Source: Aporhodopirellula rubra (GTDB lineage: Bacteria > Planctomycetota > Planctomycetia > Pirellulales > Pirellulaceae). From it: 64,000 nucleotides of DNA. Shown here in pieces: positions 1 to 9,020 of the stretch. How positions within the stretch are numbered: position 1 is the first letter of the stretch; each line of letters begins with the position of its first letter. The notes beneath the pieces were generated by a model. The model made no database searches. It saw nothing but the letters and a program-made list of their open reading frames with translations, and was not told the origin of the DNA. A program made the translations under genes and the position numbers. Location of the stretch: contig NZ_JACHXU010000033.1 of the NCBI RefSeq assembly GCF_014192335.1, positions 18,987 through 82,986 on the forward strand, given 5' to 3'.

Positions 1-80
1 GCGAAGCACTCAATGCACCGGGCGACGTCGCACCGGTCGATCGTAAGAAAGTCGACGCGATCCTGAATGGCACTCGGTAG
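1..80 (+). CDS. C-terminal fragment of an unidentified protein (truncated by window edge)
   Basis: An open frame runs in from the left edge and stops with TAG at 78-80; only about 25 codons are visible, ending in VDAILNGTR. The next gene starts 23 bases later on the same strand, so the two could be co-transcribed. Too little is visible to name a family. That this is coding is inferred only from the open frame and its placement just before a nucleotide-sugar gene. Confidence 0.45.
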   Translation, partial: EALNAPGDVAPVDRKKVDAILNGTR

Positions 81-103
81 CGAACTAATTAAACTATCGC
101 CCT

Positions 104-1450
104 ATGAATACATCACCTGCCGCCTCCGTCTCATTTTTCGACAAAATCCAGACCAAACAAGCCACGATTGGGATCGTCGGTTTGGGATACGTCGGCCTGC
201 CACTCGCAATCGCCTATGCCGATGGTGGGTTCAACACCGTCGGTTTTGATATCGATGGCGAGAAGACTCGGCAAATCAACGCCGGTTGCAGCTATATCAA
301 ACACATCGCGGCAGACACGATTTCTCGTGGAGTTCGGTCGGGCAAGCTGGCCGCCACGACGGATTTCAGCCAGATCAGCGAAGTCGACGCGATCATCCTT
401 TGCGTCCCCACGCCGTTGGACGAACACTTCGAACCTGATCTGTCCTACGTGGTAAAAACCATCGAAGCGATTGTTCCTCACCTTCGTTCGGGGCAAACCA
501 TCAGCCTGGAGAGCACCACTTATCCCGGTACGACGGAGGAAGAGTTGGTCTCGCGCGTCGAAGCCGCAGGATTGCGAGTGGGTACAGACGTGTTTGTGGT
601 TTACTCGCCCGAACGCGAAGACCCCGGTAACCCGGAATTCGCAGCCACCAACATCCCCAAGGTTGTCGGCGGCCAGACGCCGGCATGCTTGGAGGCCGGT
701 TCGGCTCTCTATGGAAGCGTTTTTGATCAAATCGTTCCGGTCAGTAGTACGGCGGTCGCCGAGTTGACGAAACTGCTCGAGAATATTTACCGGAGCGTGA
801 ACATCGGTCTGGTCAATGAGCTCAAGCTGGTCGCGGACTCGATGGGGATCGACATTTGGGAAGTGATCGCCGCAGCGAGCACCAAACCGTTCGGTTTCAA
901 ACCGTTCTATCCCGGCCCAGGACTGGGCGGACACTGTATCCCGATCGACCCGTTCTATTTGACGTGGAAAGCGCGTGAGTTCGGTATTCATACGCGTTTC
1001 ATCGAACTCGCCGGCGAGATCAACCGTTCCATGCCGGCGCACGTCGTCCGCCGGTGTGCCGATGCGTTGAATATGCAAAAGAAACCGCTCAACGGCAGTC
1101 GCGTGTTGATGATCGGGTTGGCATACAAACCGAACGTCGACGATGACCGTGAATCGCCGTCGTACGAATTGCTCGAACGTTTTCACGCGGCGGGATCTGA
1201 GATCGACTATCACGACCCCTATGTGCCCGTCATCCGGCCATCGCGGGAACATGCACACTGGGCAGGCAAGGAAAGCGTTCCGTGGGATCGGGCCACAATC
1301 GCCGGATACGATCTCGTTCTAATTTCGACATGGCACGAATGCTTAGACATCAATGAACTGGCGCAGTGGTCGCAGTTCATTGTCGATACCCGCAACGCGA
1401 CCGGTGGCTTATCACCTGAAATTCGACTGGCCAAAACACTCAAGGCATAG
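104..1450 (+). CDS. Nucleotide-sugar dehydrogenase (UDP-GlcNAc/UDP-ManNAc 6-dehydrogenase, WbpA/WecC type)
   Basis: This is a cytoplasmic NAD-dependent enzyme that oxidises C6 of a UDP-sugar to the uronic acid, supplying precursors for exopolysaccharide or cell-surface glycans. The 448-residue protein has the family's full length. It shows an N-terminal Rossmann motif GLGYVGLPLA (about residues 26-35), the central helix region with LTKLLENIYRSVN, the catalytic-cysteine motif GGHCIPIDP (about 274-282), and the C-terminal UDP-binding domain with GLAYKPNVDDDRESP. The wording around GGHC resembles WbpA more than UDP-glucose dehydrogenase, but the exact substrate cannot be fixed from sequence alone. 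It starts with ATG at 104, 23 bases after the preceding frame. Family assignment is secure; substrate is inference. Confidence 0.93.
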   Translation: MNTSPAASVSFFDKIQTKQATIGIVGLGYVGLPLAIAYADGGFNTVGFDIDGEKTRQINAGCSYIKHIAADTISRGVRSGKLAATTDFSQISEVDAIILCVPTPLDEHFEPDLSYVVKTIEAIVPHLRSGQTISLESTTYPGTTEEELVSRVEAAGLRVGTDVFVVYSPEREDPGNPEFAATNIPKVVGGQTPACLEAGSALYGSVFDQIVPVSSTAVAELTKLLENIYRSVNIGLVNELKLVADSMGIDIWEVIAAASTKPFGFKPFYPGPGLGGHCIPIDPFYLTWKAREFGIHTRFIELAGEINRSMPAHVVRRCADALNMQKKPLNGSRVLMIGLAYKPNVDDDRESPSYELLERFHAAGSEIDYHDPYVPVIRPSREHAHWAGKESVPWDRATIAGYDLVLISTWHECLDINELAQWSQFIVDTRNATGGLSPEIRLAKTLKA

Positions 1451-1626
1451 TGACTGTCGACGTGTCGCTCTTCAAGTGAGGGCGTGGATCCAATCCTCCA
1501 GAGACGTCAATCGAGAATCTACTCGGTAGCCACCGTCGCCAGACGGTGGACCACGCTCTCGCTGTCGAGGGATAAGGTCCACTCGACGTCGTGCGGCAAG
1601 GTTCTCTGCTCCGGTGCAGTGCTAGG

Positions 1627-2901
1627 TTACTCTGCGTCGTCGGACGGCTCTGTCTCTTCGGTCGCCTCGTCTTCTTCGGGGGCCTCCACTTTCTTCGGTG
1701 GGCCGAGTAATTCTTCGAGCGATTTGTCGAGCCGATTGCCTCTTGCGGAGAGCGAAACGACTTTTCCGTCACGATCAACGAGGATCGCCGTTGGGATGCC
1801 TGACACGCCGTAGTATCTCGCGATCGGATGGTTCCAGCCGGTGCCGTTTTCTTCGTCACCGACGAGATTCACCCACGCGATTTCTTCTTTCTCGATGCAC
1901 TCTTCCATCGCTTTGATGGTTCGGTCCATGTTGATACCGACGATTGCGAATTCATCTCCATACGCCGCGAGGTTTCGTTTCATGTTCGGGATTTCACCAC
2001 GACAAGGGCCGCACCACGACGCCCAGAAGTCGACCAAGACGACGCGACCTCGGTATTCGGACCAGTCAAACGGTTCACCTTCGGCGGTAGTGCCGTTGAG
2101 TTCCATTTCGTTGCCGAGCAATCCGATCCGGCGAGCGGAACCTCGCGCTCTAGATGCCATCTCCTTCATCCGTTCGTCGTCGGATTGCTCCATCCGGTCA
2201 GCGATGTTGTTGTACAGCGAAACGGCCATCTCGGTCTGTTCCGCCGCACCGAGTGCGCCCGCGAGTTGAGAGGCGAGAGAATAGAGTTCCGCGTTCATGC
2301 CGCTCTCGTCGGCAATCTGCAGAACCTCATCGACGAGTTTCTGCCGTTCGTCCTGGTCCATTGCTCGAGCTCCGCGGACCTCTGTCGCTAACTTCTCCAT
2401 GCGTGCAAAATTTTGGATCTCAGGACGATCGTCATCTGCAAACGACTCGATTAATTCTTCGAGTTCTTTCGCCGCGTCTTGATCAACACGTGCAAGGAAC
2501 TTCAACGCTGGCATTTGCAACCCGATCGCCTTAAGTTCCATTTCCAAGGTCACGTCGTCCAAGGATCGAATTTTGGTGCCAGCATCGACCACCGCTCGGG
2601 CAGATCGAATTACCGATTCGCGGGTGCGTCCGCGGTTCCGCATTGTTTCGTTTGCGAACTCGAGTAGCTCCTCCGCGGTCCCGTCTGGAATTTCGATGGG
2701 AGCGTTTTCGTCGGTTTCCTCTTCGGCTTTCTCTTCCGTTTCATCGGCTGCCGCGGCGACTTCGGCATCTGAATCGGCCGGTGACTCAGCCCGAGCGGAA
2801 CTGCTCGCAATGCAGAATCCCATCATCATCACGACGCAAATTATGCGCGAAATCAAGCGACACCACGCAAATGCGGGTGTGGTGGTGAATAGACGGACCA
2901 T
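1627..2901 (-). CDS. Secreted TlpA-like thioredoxin-fold protein
   Basis: This is probably an exported thiol-disulfide oxidoreductase acting outside the cytoplasm. The N-terminus has a hydrophobic signal segment ending near SSSARA. A mostly helical acidic region of about 200 residues follows. The C-terminal third is a thioredoxin/TlpA domain with VDFWASWCGPC (catalytic CGPC) and the cis-proline motif SGIPTA. The protein ends in a very acidic tail rich in Glu and Asp. I chose the ATG at 2901 because AAAGAGAA lies just upstream and the signal peptide then follows directly; the open frame extends to a GTG at 2952. TlpA-type proteins reduce or oxidise cysteines in partner proteins such as cytochromes; the partner here is unknown. 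The helical region before the domain is typical of planctomycete TlpA proteins. Confidence 0.85.
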   Translation of the reverse strand: MVRLFTTTPAFAWCRLISRIICVVMMMGFCIASSSARAESPADSDAEVAAAADETEEKAEEETDENAPIEIPDGTAEELLEFANETMRNRGRTRESVIRSARAVVDAGTKIRSLDDVTLEMELKAIGLQMPALKFLARVDQDAAKELEELIESFADDDRPEIQNFARMEKLATEVRGARAMDQDERQKLVDEVLQIADESGMNAELYSLASQLAGALGAAEQTEMAVSLYNNIADRMEQSDDERMKEMASRARGSARRIGLLGNEMELNGTTAEGEPFDWSEYRGRVVLVDFWASWCGPCRGEIPNMKRNLAAYGDEFAIVGINMDRTIKAMEECIEKEEIAWVNLVGDEENGTGWNHPIARYYGVSGIPTAILVDRDGKVVSLSARGNRLDKSLEELLGPPKKVEAPEEDEATEETEPSDDAE

Positions 2902-3128
2902 CGAATTCTCTTTGTAGATTGGGTGCGAAACGAAACGGAGGATTGCCTTCACTGCTCATCATATCGAACCCTTCGATTGATGTGTTGTTGACAATCGAGA
3001 GACATGTCTCCGCTTCCGAGTGAACCGGTCTGAGAAGTGCCAACGCCTATGAAGACTTCATGTTTTTATGAGAGTCGGGAGCCACTCTCAGTCATCAATC
3101 GAGGATGGGATGCGTGTCGATGCAACAA

Positions 3129-5339
3129 TCAGTTCGCAGGCATGACAATACCGTACACTTCGATCGTATTGCCGTCGTCATCAACAACCGGTCGGCCACG
3201 CGTTAACAATGAGCGATAATTTCCCTCGTCATCTCGCTGTTGAATGTGAAGTTGGTAGGTAGTCCCGGTCTCGATTGCTTGATCGAGCACAACACGCAAT
3301 TTCTCCCGGTCGTCAGGGTGAATTTGTTCGAGGAACTCGCTGTAATTGGGTTCACCTTTGGCTGGATCACGTCCGGCCAAACGAAACGACTCGGCAGACC
3401 ACTGCAGGACCTCGGTCCGCGGATCAAACGACCACGTTCCCAATCCCGCGAGGCTTTGCAAATCACGCAGACGTCGACGGCTCTGTTCCAAATCGCGTTC
3501 CGCATTTCTTCGCTGTGTGATGTCGCGAATCGTCGACAGCAGTAACTCGTTCCCACTGACGCTCACCGTTCTTGCGCTGATCAACACGTCGATTACTTGA
3601 TCGACTTCTGTTTGATCCGTTCCGCTGCGTTTTCTCAGGAACTGCGTTTCGAAGTTTTCGACATGTCCTTCCTGCGTTAGCGTTTCGACAAACTTCTGCC
3701 GGTGTTTGGGGCAATTCCAAATATCCAGCTTGGCGATTTCTCGACCGACCAACTCACCTTCCTGGTATCCCAGCATCGTCATGCAAGCCACGTTTGCCTC
3801 CAGCACCACGCCATCGGCCCAGCGAATCAGGAGCCCCGCTTCGGGTGACTGGGTGAAGAGAGCCGAGTACTTCGCGTGGCTCTCGCGAACCCTGTCTCGT
3901 CGGTCACGGTCCCGGCGTACGCGAACCGCCGCTTCGCAGTCGGCTTCGCCCGCAGCAGCGTACAATCGCAGTGAGAGATCGAGGTCGCCTCGACCGGCGG
4001 TGAATCGAGCGAACTCGAGTTGTACTTTCTTGAGCGTCTCGGTTGCTCGAGAATTCTCCGGCCAAAGCTCGATCGCTTCGTGCAGCAACGCTTGGCTGAC
4101 GCGGAACCGCTCGTACGTTTCTTCCGTTGTTTGTTCGGAAATCGGTTTGCGTGACGTGTCGTTTTCATCAGGCCAGACACGCCGTCGTGCACGCCGGACC
4201 AAACGCTCGCTCTCTTGGTGCGTGCGGTGGTCAGTGATTGCCGACACTAACGCTTCAACGCTTTCGTAGCGGTTGCGAGGGTCCGTCGCCATCGCTTTCA
4301 TGGCCGCGTCCATCAACTCACCAACGACCTCGGTCGACTGGATAATGTTGTTTGCCGCCGAGTGAATGCACTCCAGCAAACTGTTGCCGTGATGTGGCGG
4401 GCGTCCGGTCAGGATCTGATACAGGATCGCACCGAGTAAATACACGTCCGTCAGCGGACTGATGTCTTCGAGGACTCCCGACGCTTGCTCGGGCGCCATG
4501 TACGCAGGTGTGCCACCGATCGCGCTACCACCGTCACGCCACTGCGGTGAAGTGTCGGCACCTTTGGATCGGTTTAATTGAATCGCGAGGCCCCAGTCAG
4601 CAACCAAGGCTTCCCCGAACCGACCCAGCATCACGTTTTCAGGCTTGATGTCGCGGTGGATCAGTCCTCGGGAGTGGGCATACCGAATCGCATCCGCGAC
4701 TCGCAACAAGATCGTCAGGTTCTCTTCGACACTGAACTGGTCAATTTGTTGGTCCCAGCTCGTGCCGTCGATCCGCTTCATCGCATAAAAGAGATGCCCG
4801 TCGGCGTCGATGCACAGGTCATGCAATGCGATCACGTTGGGATGATCGAGCGAACCGATCACGCGTGCTTCGGTAAGGAAACGATGGCGAGATTGCCGAT
4901 CGCCGGCGAGTTCATGTCGTAGTACTTTGACGGCGACCTCGCGATCGATGGCACGTTGGTGTGCCTGGTAAACGACTCCCGTGCCACCACTGCCGAGCTT
5001 TCCGATCAGGCGATATTCAACGTCCTCGAACCCTGCGCTCACTTTGCATTGCCCCAGCGACACGTCGCTGTCCTTGGATGCCGTTAATTGCCCAAGGGAG
5101 ATTACCTTGCGAGGTGGTACGAACCCTTCATCCGCACGGAGCGCTGCAAAATCGGTCGGCTCATCAATGGTCTTATGAAGAGTGCTCGTGAGCGGTTCGT
5201 CGTCTGTCCATTCGGGATGCTGGAGGTTGAGCCGATTGTCGGCCAACGACAACGTGATCGTTTTCGCATCCGAAGGCATGTCTGCCAAGCGTCGCGACAA
5301 GTTCTCATCGCCAAAAATTGTGTCGAGCAATGTCGCCAT
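3129..5339 (-). CDS. Ser/Thr protein kinase with two C-terminal PAS domains
   Basis: This is a Hanks-type kinase that phosphorylates Ser/Thr on unknown partners. From the chosen start the domains are: an N-terminal region of about 105 residues; a kinase domain (about 108-375) with glycine loop GSGGTG (116-121), lysine in AVKVL (about 138), catalytic loop HRDIKPEN (228-235), ADWG in place of DFG (247-250), and APEQ; then a helical linker; then two PAS domains (about 488-607 and 620-735). The second PAS ends the protein, with no GGDEF or histidine kinase output after it. There is no obvious transmembrane segment, so it is likely soluble. The ATG at 5339 is preferred over 5369 because AAGGAA sits at good spacing before it. 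The Asp of DWG is kept, so activity is expected. Confidence 0.9.
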   Translation of the reverse strand: MATLLDTIFGDENLSRRLADMPSDAKTITLSLADNRLNLQHPEWTDDEPLTSTLHKTIDEPTDFAALRADEGFVPPRKVISLGQLTASKDSDVSLGQCKVSAGFEDVEYRLIGKLGSGGTGVVYQAHQRAIDREVAVKVLRHELAGDRQSRHRFLTEARVIGSLDHPNVIALHDLCIDADGHLFYAMKRIDGTSWDQQIDQFSVEENLTILLRVADAIRYAHSRGLIHRDIKPENVMLGRFGEALVADWGLAIQLNRSKGADTSPQWRDGGSAIGGTPAYMAPEQASGVLEDISPLTDVYLLGAILYQILTGRPPHHGNSLLECIHSAANNIIQSTEVVGELMDAAMKAMATDPRNRYESVEALVSAITDHRTHQESERLVRRARRRVWPDENDTSRKPISEQTTEETYERFRVSQALLHEAIELWPENSRATETLKKVQLEFARFTAGRGDLDLSLRLYAAAGEADCEAAVRVRRDRDRRDRVRESHAKYSALFTQSPEAGLLIRWADGVVLEANVACMTMLGYQEGELVGREIAKLDIWNCPKHRQKFVETLTQEGHVENFETQFLRKRSGTDQTEVDQVIDVLISARTVSVSGNELLLSTIRDITQRRNAERDLEQSRRRLRDLQSLAGLGTWSFDPRTEVLQWSAESFRLAGRDPAKGEPNYSEFLEQIHPDDREKLRVVLDQAIETGTTYQLHIQQRDDEGNYRSLLTRGRPVVDDDGNTIEVYGIVMPAN

Positions 5340-5564
5340 CGGAAATTCCTTAATTTGCCCGGCCAACACCCCATTCTAAAAGATGAATTCGTTGCCTCGC
5401 CTGTTATTCGAGTGAGCGTCTGCGTTGTCCGTCAATCGCTAGCCGCAATGTCGCTCAATGTCTTGTCACCCAAAAGGGACTGATCTCCTGTCAATGCACG
5501 CGAGACGCATGGGATTCGGGTACCTCGCATCTTGTCGCTTACCACGGTGTCGTCGCCGGGCGGC

Positions 5565-6311
5565 TTAACGTCGCCGCATCGACTTTTTCTTGGCGGTCTT
5601 TTTCGCTGGCTTCTTCGACGACTTCTTAGCGGTTGATTTCTTGATGGACTTTTTAACCGATTTCTTCGCGGGGCGTTTCGCCGATTTCTTGGCCGTTTTC
5701 TTGACGGCTTTTTTCTTTACCGACTTTTTGGTTGCTTTGCGAACCGACTTCTTGACACTCTTTTTCTTAGCGGAGGTTTTCTTCGCGGTTCGTTTGGCAG
5801 GACTCTTGACCGATTTCTTCGATGTCTTGCGTTTTGACTTCTTGCCAGCCGCTGATCGTTCGAAGATTGCGACGACTTCATCCCGATCGGTGATCTGACG
5901 CTCGCGAGCCAAGACGGCCAATTCGAACGCTCGATCTTCCCCGTACTTATTCCAAGCGAAACTAGCCTTTTCGCGGCGTCCGTCTTCGGTCACCCACGAG
6001 GCACAGTATGCCGAGTAGGCACACCCGGGATATCGGTTGTCTTGAGAGTAGGCGACGTGAACGCCCACCACACCTGTACTGTTGCGCGAGGTCAAACGGT
6101 TGCGGGTGGAGTTCTCCGGTGGGCCCATCTCTTCGAGCAATGATTCGTAGGCTTTTTTTGCCGCCGCAAACGCCTTCCGTTTTCCACCGTTTTTGCTGTC
6201 TGAAAAGTATTTGTTGATCCGCGTGCCGCCGCGCGAGATCCGCACCATGTAACCGCTGCGATTTTCCATTTCGAATCGGGTGATCCCCTTGGCGACGGTC
6301 GTGGTAGACAT
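5565..6311 (-). CDS. AP2-like domain fused to lysine-rich histone-H1-like tail
   Basis: This is probably a DNA-binding nucleoid-associated protein. Residues 1-65 are a basic/aromatic segment. Residues about 75-145 resemble an AP2/integrase-type DNA-binding fold: STGVVGVHVAY, then a W in CASWVTEDGRR, then KASFAWNKYGEDRAFELAV, matching the family order of GV-G-V strands, W-A strand and a closing helix. From about residue 157 the rest is a low-complexity tail of KKS, KKT and PAKK repeats like histone H1 and chlamydial Hc1. The tail would bind the DNA backbone non-specifically. It starts with ATG at 6311. The AP2 assignment is from pattern only; the H1-like tail is directly visible. It is not part of an obvious operon: its neighbours are a kinase gene on the same strand 225 bases downstream and a divergent secreted protease. 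Confidence 0.8.
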   Translation of the reverse strand: MSTTTVAKGITRFEMENRSGYMVRISRGGTRINKYFSDSKNGGKRKAFAAAKKAYESLLEEMGPPENSTRNRLTSRNSTGVVGVHVAYSQDNRYPGCAYSAYCASWVTEDGRREKASFAWNKYGEDRAFELAVLARERQITDRDEVVAIFERSAAGKKSKRKTSKKSVKSPAKRTAKKTSAKKKSVKKSVRKATKKSVKKKAVKKTAKKSAKRPAKKSVKKSIKKSTAKKSSKKPAKKTAKKKSMRRR

Positions 6312-6595
6312 TCAGTAACAGCTCGAGAGTTGGAAGGGGATACAGCCCGAAAAGGCTCAGGAAAAACCAGCGAACATTAAAATCACAGGCTTCATGGATT
6401 ACAACCCGTTGAACCTGAGATCACGCGAGGGCCGAGGCTCTGTACTGATAATGGGATGGTGTACATGTGGATATGTTCCTCGGGCGAAGAGTTGTTATTT
6501 TAGCTCTGACGCCGAGGCTTACCTATCGAATACGATATGGGGCTGTTCACCTTATCTTGTGCAAACTTCCGAACTCGGTTTATCGATCGCACTCT

Positions 6596-8815
6596 ATGAA
6601 GTCTCTCAGCCACAGAAAACAGCGTTGCGCGCCGCGGGGGAAAAAACGCGGTTATCGTCTGGTGCGGATCGAATCGCTTGAGAAGCGGCAACTGCTCGCC
6701 GGCGATGTCCTCGCGTCAGTGGATTCTCCGTCCGGTGAATTCGCTGACACACCGGCGGAAGTGTCATCCTCTAGCGAGCCCGTGATTCGAGATCTTTCGA
6801 CCGATCGTGAGGCGGAAGGTGAGAACACAAGCTCGGTGCACTTCCGGTTCGACTACACCCACGACACCGGCTTTTTTAAGAACAACCCCGCTCGTCAAGC
6901 CTTGCTCGAACAGGCAGGGCAGTTTCTGACCGACCGGCTGAGCGATACGCTCGCCGCGATTCCGGCATCGACTTCGAGCTACACCTGGCAGGCCCATTAC
7001 ACCAACCCGACGTCCGGCGCGAATACGAGATTGCCGAACGGGTTTTCGGTCGCGGCAAACGAGATCGTCGTTTTCGTGGGGACACGGAATCTGCAGAGCC
7101 TCGACGAATCGTCGGTTCAGAAAACGCGGGCGCACGCTGACGGAATCAATGCACCGTTCAGCTATTCGTGCAGCACCGGGACACAGGCTCAGTGCGACGC
7201 GTTCGGTTCGACGTTGCTGACGCGAGGTGAGGGTGTCACGTCAGGCAGCGGCGCAAACGATTTTGCACCCTTCGTCGGGTCGATCAGTTTTGACAGCCGA
7301 AGCGAGACCGTGAACGCGTGGAATTTTGATGACGAACCGCTCGAGGAAAACCAGTTGCGGTTCATGACGTTCGCCCAACACGAGCTCGCTCATATCCTCG
7401 GTCACGGTGTCTCGCAGTCGTTTATCAATCGCATCAGCGGCGGTCGTTTTAACGGTCCCAAGACTGATGCTGCTTACGTCGGATCAGGGCATGTTCCGCT
7501 TAACGGGGCACACATCGCGCAGTCCGTGGCATCCGAACAGCCCACCATCATGACCGCCAGTATCGATTCGAATGAGCTTTTTTCGGCACTCGATTTCGCG
7601 GTTCTCGACGATATCGGGTGGCAGTTAACCGGTGATGCGCGACCGACCGTCAACGTGACAACGCAATCTGCTGTCGTCACCGAGGGCGTCGGATCGATCG
7701 AGGTCACCGCGACGTTGTCGGCTGCCCCTTCCTCCACGATTACGATCCCGGTCTCGATCACAGGTGCGGCCGCGTCGGACATTCAGCTTTCGTCGACCGC
7801 GTTTGTCTTCGCGCCAAGCCAACGCACCGCGACCATCACCGTCAACGTCACTGACGACACGGCAGACGAAACGACCGAAGCGGTGACGATTGCTCTCAAT
7901 GACATCGTCACAGTCAAGCAAGGTTCGACGACTGATTTCCGCCTGACGATCTTTGACGACGATGGTGTCGATTGGTCGAAAGTTCCGCGTTTGGATCCGG
8001 CAGCCATCGCAAACACGCTCGCGATCCCTGGTGATAATCAACCGCGATCGATCGTATTTCGTGCCGCGGCCTCCCAAACGCTGAGTGTCACCGCAACGAA
8101 CGTGGATCAGATCAGCGAAGCGGTCCTTTTGATCGACAAGAACCAGAACGTGATCGGGCAATACGGTTCGACGGGCTTGGCGTCCGCCGCCCTCGTCAAA
8201 GACGAACCGTACGCACTTGTGTTCTTTCCTCGACTCACCGCGAGAAATTTCTCAATCTCATTGCCTGCCGGATTTGACGCCGCCACGCCACGGACAAACG
8301 TCCTCTTCCCGCAAGACGTCAACGGAGGCGGCACCGTGACGGAAGTCGACGCGCTGCAAATCATCAATCAATTGAACCTCTCCGATGGGAACCCTTCCAT
8401 CGACGCTCCCAACGTCAGTGGAGTAGGTTTCTACGATGTGTCAGGTGACAAACAAATCACGGCCGTCGACGCGTTGCAGGTGATCAATTACCTCAACAAT
8501 AATGGCGCCGGTTCCGAACCCGCCGGCGAACTCACATTGGCACCTTCCCCTGATTCCGACACGACCGTGCCTCGACCGGGCGTGCAGGCAACGGCCGCGT
8601 CAGGTTTGTCTGGTGCCGATATCACGGAATTGGAGGATATTGCGATAGCCTCTGACCTGCACGGCGATAAACCGTCTGGCCTGGCGGGGTGGACTGCGGA
8701 ACCCACGGTCCCCGCGACGCTCGTTTTCGTCGATCGTGTCTTCGCTGAGGATTTTTCCTCGGCTGATCCCGAACCACTTGAGCGAGAAGTCGAGCAACTT
8801 GCGGCGTTGTTGTAG
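6596..8815 (+). CDS. Secreted metalloprotease-like protein with Calx-beta and dockerin type I domains
   Basis: This is an exported, probably surface-attached zinc protease. The N-terminus carries RIESLEKRQLLAGD, a planctomycete export/surface motif. The zinc-binding sequence HELAHILGHG lies at residues 262-271 and fits HExxHxxGH, the metzincin type. A Calx-beta-like domain with the acidic ending IFDDD follows at about residues 350-460. A dockerin type I pair with calcium-loop pattern DVNGGGTVTEVDALQI and DVSGDKQITAVDALQV is near residues 574-638. About 100 residues of low-complexity tail end the protein. The open frame begins at 6467, but ATG 6596 leaves the basic N-terminus MKSLSHRKQ typical of such proteins. 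Substrates are unknown. Protease function is inferred from the zinc motif. Confidence 0.83.
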   Translation: MKSLSHRKQRCAPRGKKRGYRLVRIESLEKRQLLAGDVLASVDSPSGEFADTPAEVSSSSEPVIRDLSTDREAEGENTSSVHFRFDYTHDTGFFKNNPARQALLEQAGQFLTDRLSDTLAAIPASTSSYTWQAHYTNPTSGANTRLPNGFSVAANEIVVFVGTRNLQSLDESSVQKTRAHADGINAPFSYSCSTGTQAQCDAFGSTLLTRGEGVTSGSGANDFAPFVGSISFDSRSETVNAWNFDDEPLEENQLRFMTFAQHELAHILGHGVSQSFINRISGGRFNGPKTDAAYVGSGHVPLNGAHIAQSVASEQPTIMTASIDSNELFSALDFAVLDDIGWQLTGDARPTVNVTTQSAVVTEGVGSIEVTATLSAAPSSTITIPVSITGAAASDIQLSSTAFVFAPSQRTATITVNVTDDTADETTEAVTIALNDIVTVKQGSTTDFRLTIFDDDGVDWSKVPRLDPAAIANTLAIPGDNQPRSIVFRAAASQTLSVTATNVDQISEAVLLIDKNQNVIGQYGSTGLASAALVKDEPYALVFFPRLTARNFSISLPAGFDAATPRTNVLFPQDVNGGGTVTEVDALQIINQLNLSDGNPSIDAPNVSGVGFYDVSGDKQITAVDALQVINYLNNNGAGSEPAGELTLAPSPDSDTTVPRPGVQATAASGLSGADITELEDIAIASDLHGDKPSGLAGWTAEPTVPATLVFVDRVFAEDFSSADPEPLEREVEQLAALL

Positions 8816-9020
8816 AGCACGGCGAGCTCAAATCTGTGCAACGCAGGGCACAGGGCATACGGTGCGAGTTCTCCCAAAATAGGTAAACCGGGCAAGACGT
8901 CCGGCGATCACGTTTTCTCTCACCCACAGTTCCGTCGAATTGGGTGCAGACCATCGAATCGACCGACCGATCCGACGAAGAACACCGATTCTTCGACCGC
9001 GATTCCCTCGGCCGTTTTCA

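Noticed and set aside
131..1258. Long minus-strand open frame (375 residues) opposite the nucleotide-sugar dehydrogenase
   Set aside because: It lies entirely antisense to a gene with clear family motifs and has Arg/Asp/Val-rich composition without any pattern of its own.
5590..5898. Plus-strand Phe/Asp-rich frame (102 residues)
   Set aside because: It is the exact shadow of the lysine-rich tail on the minus strand; AAG codons read antisense as CTT/TTC.
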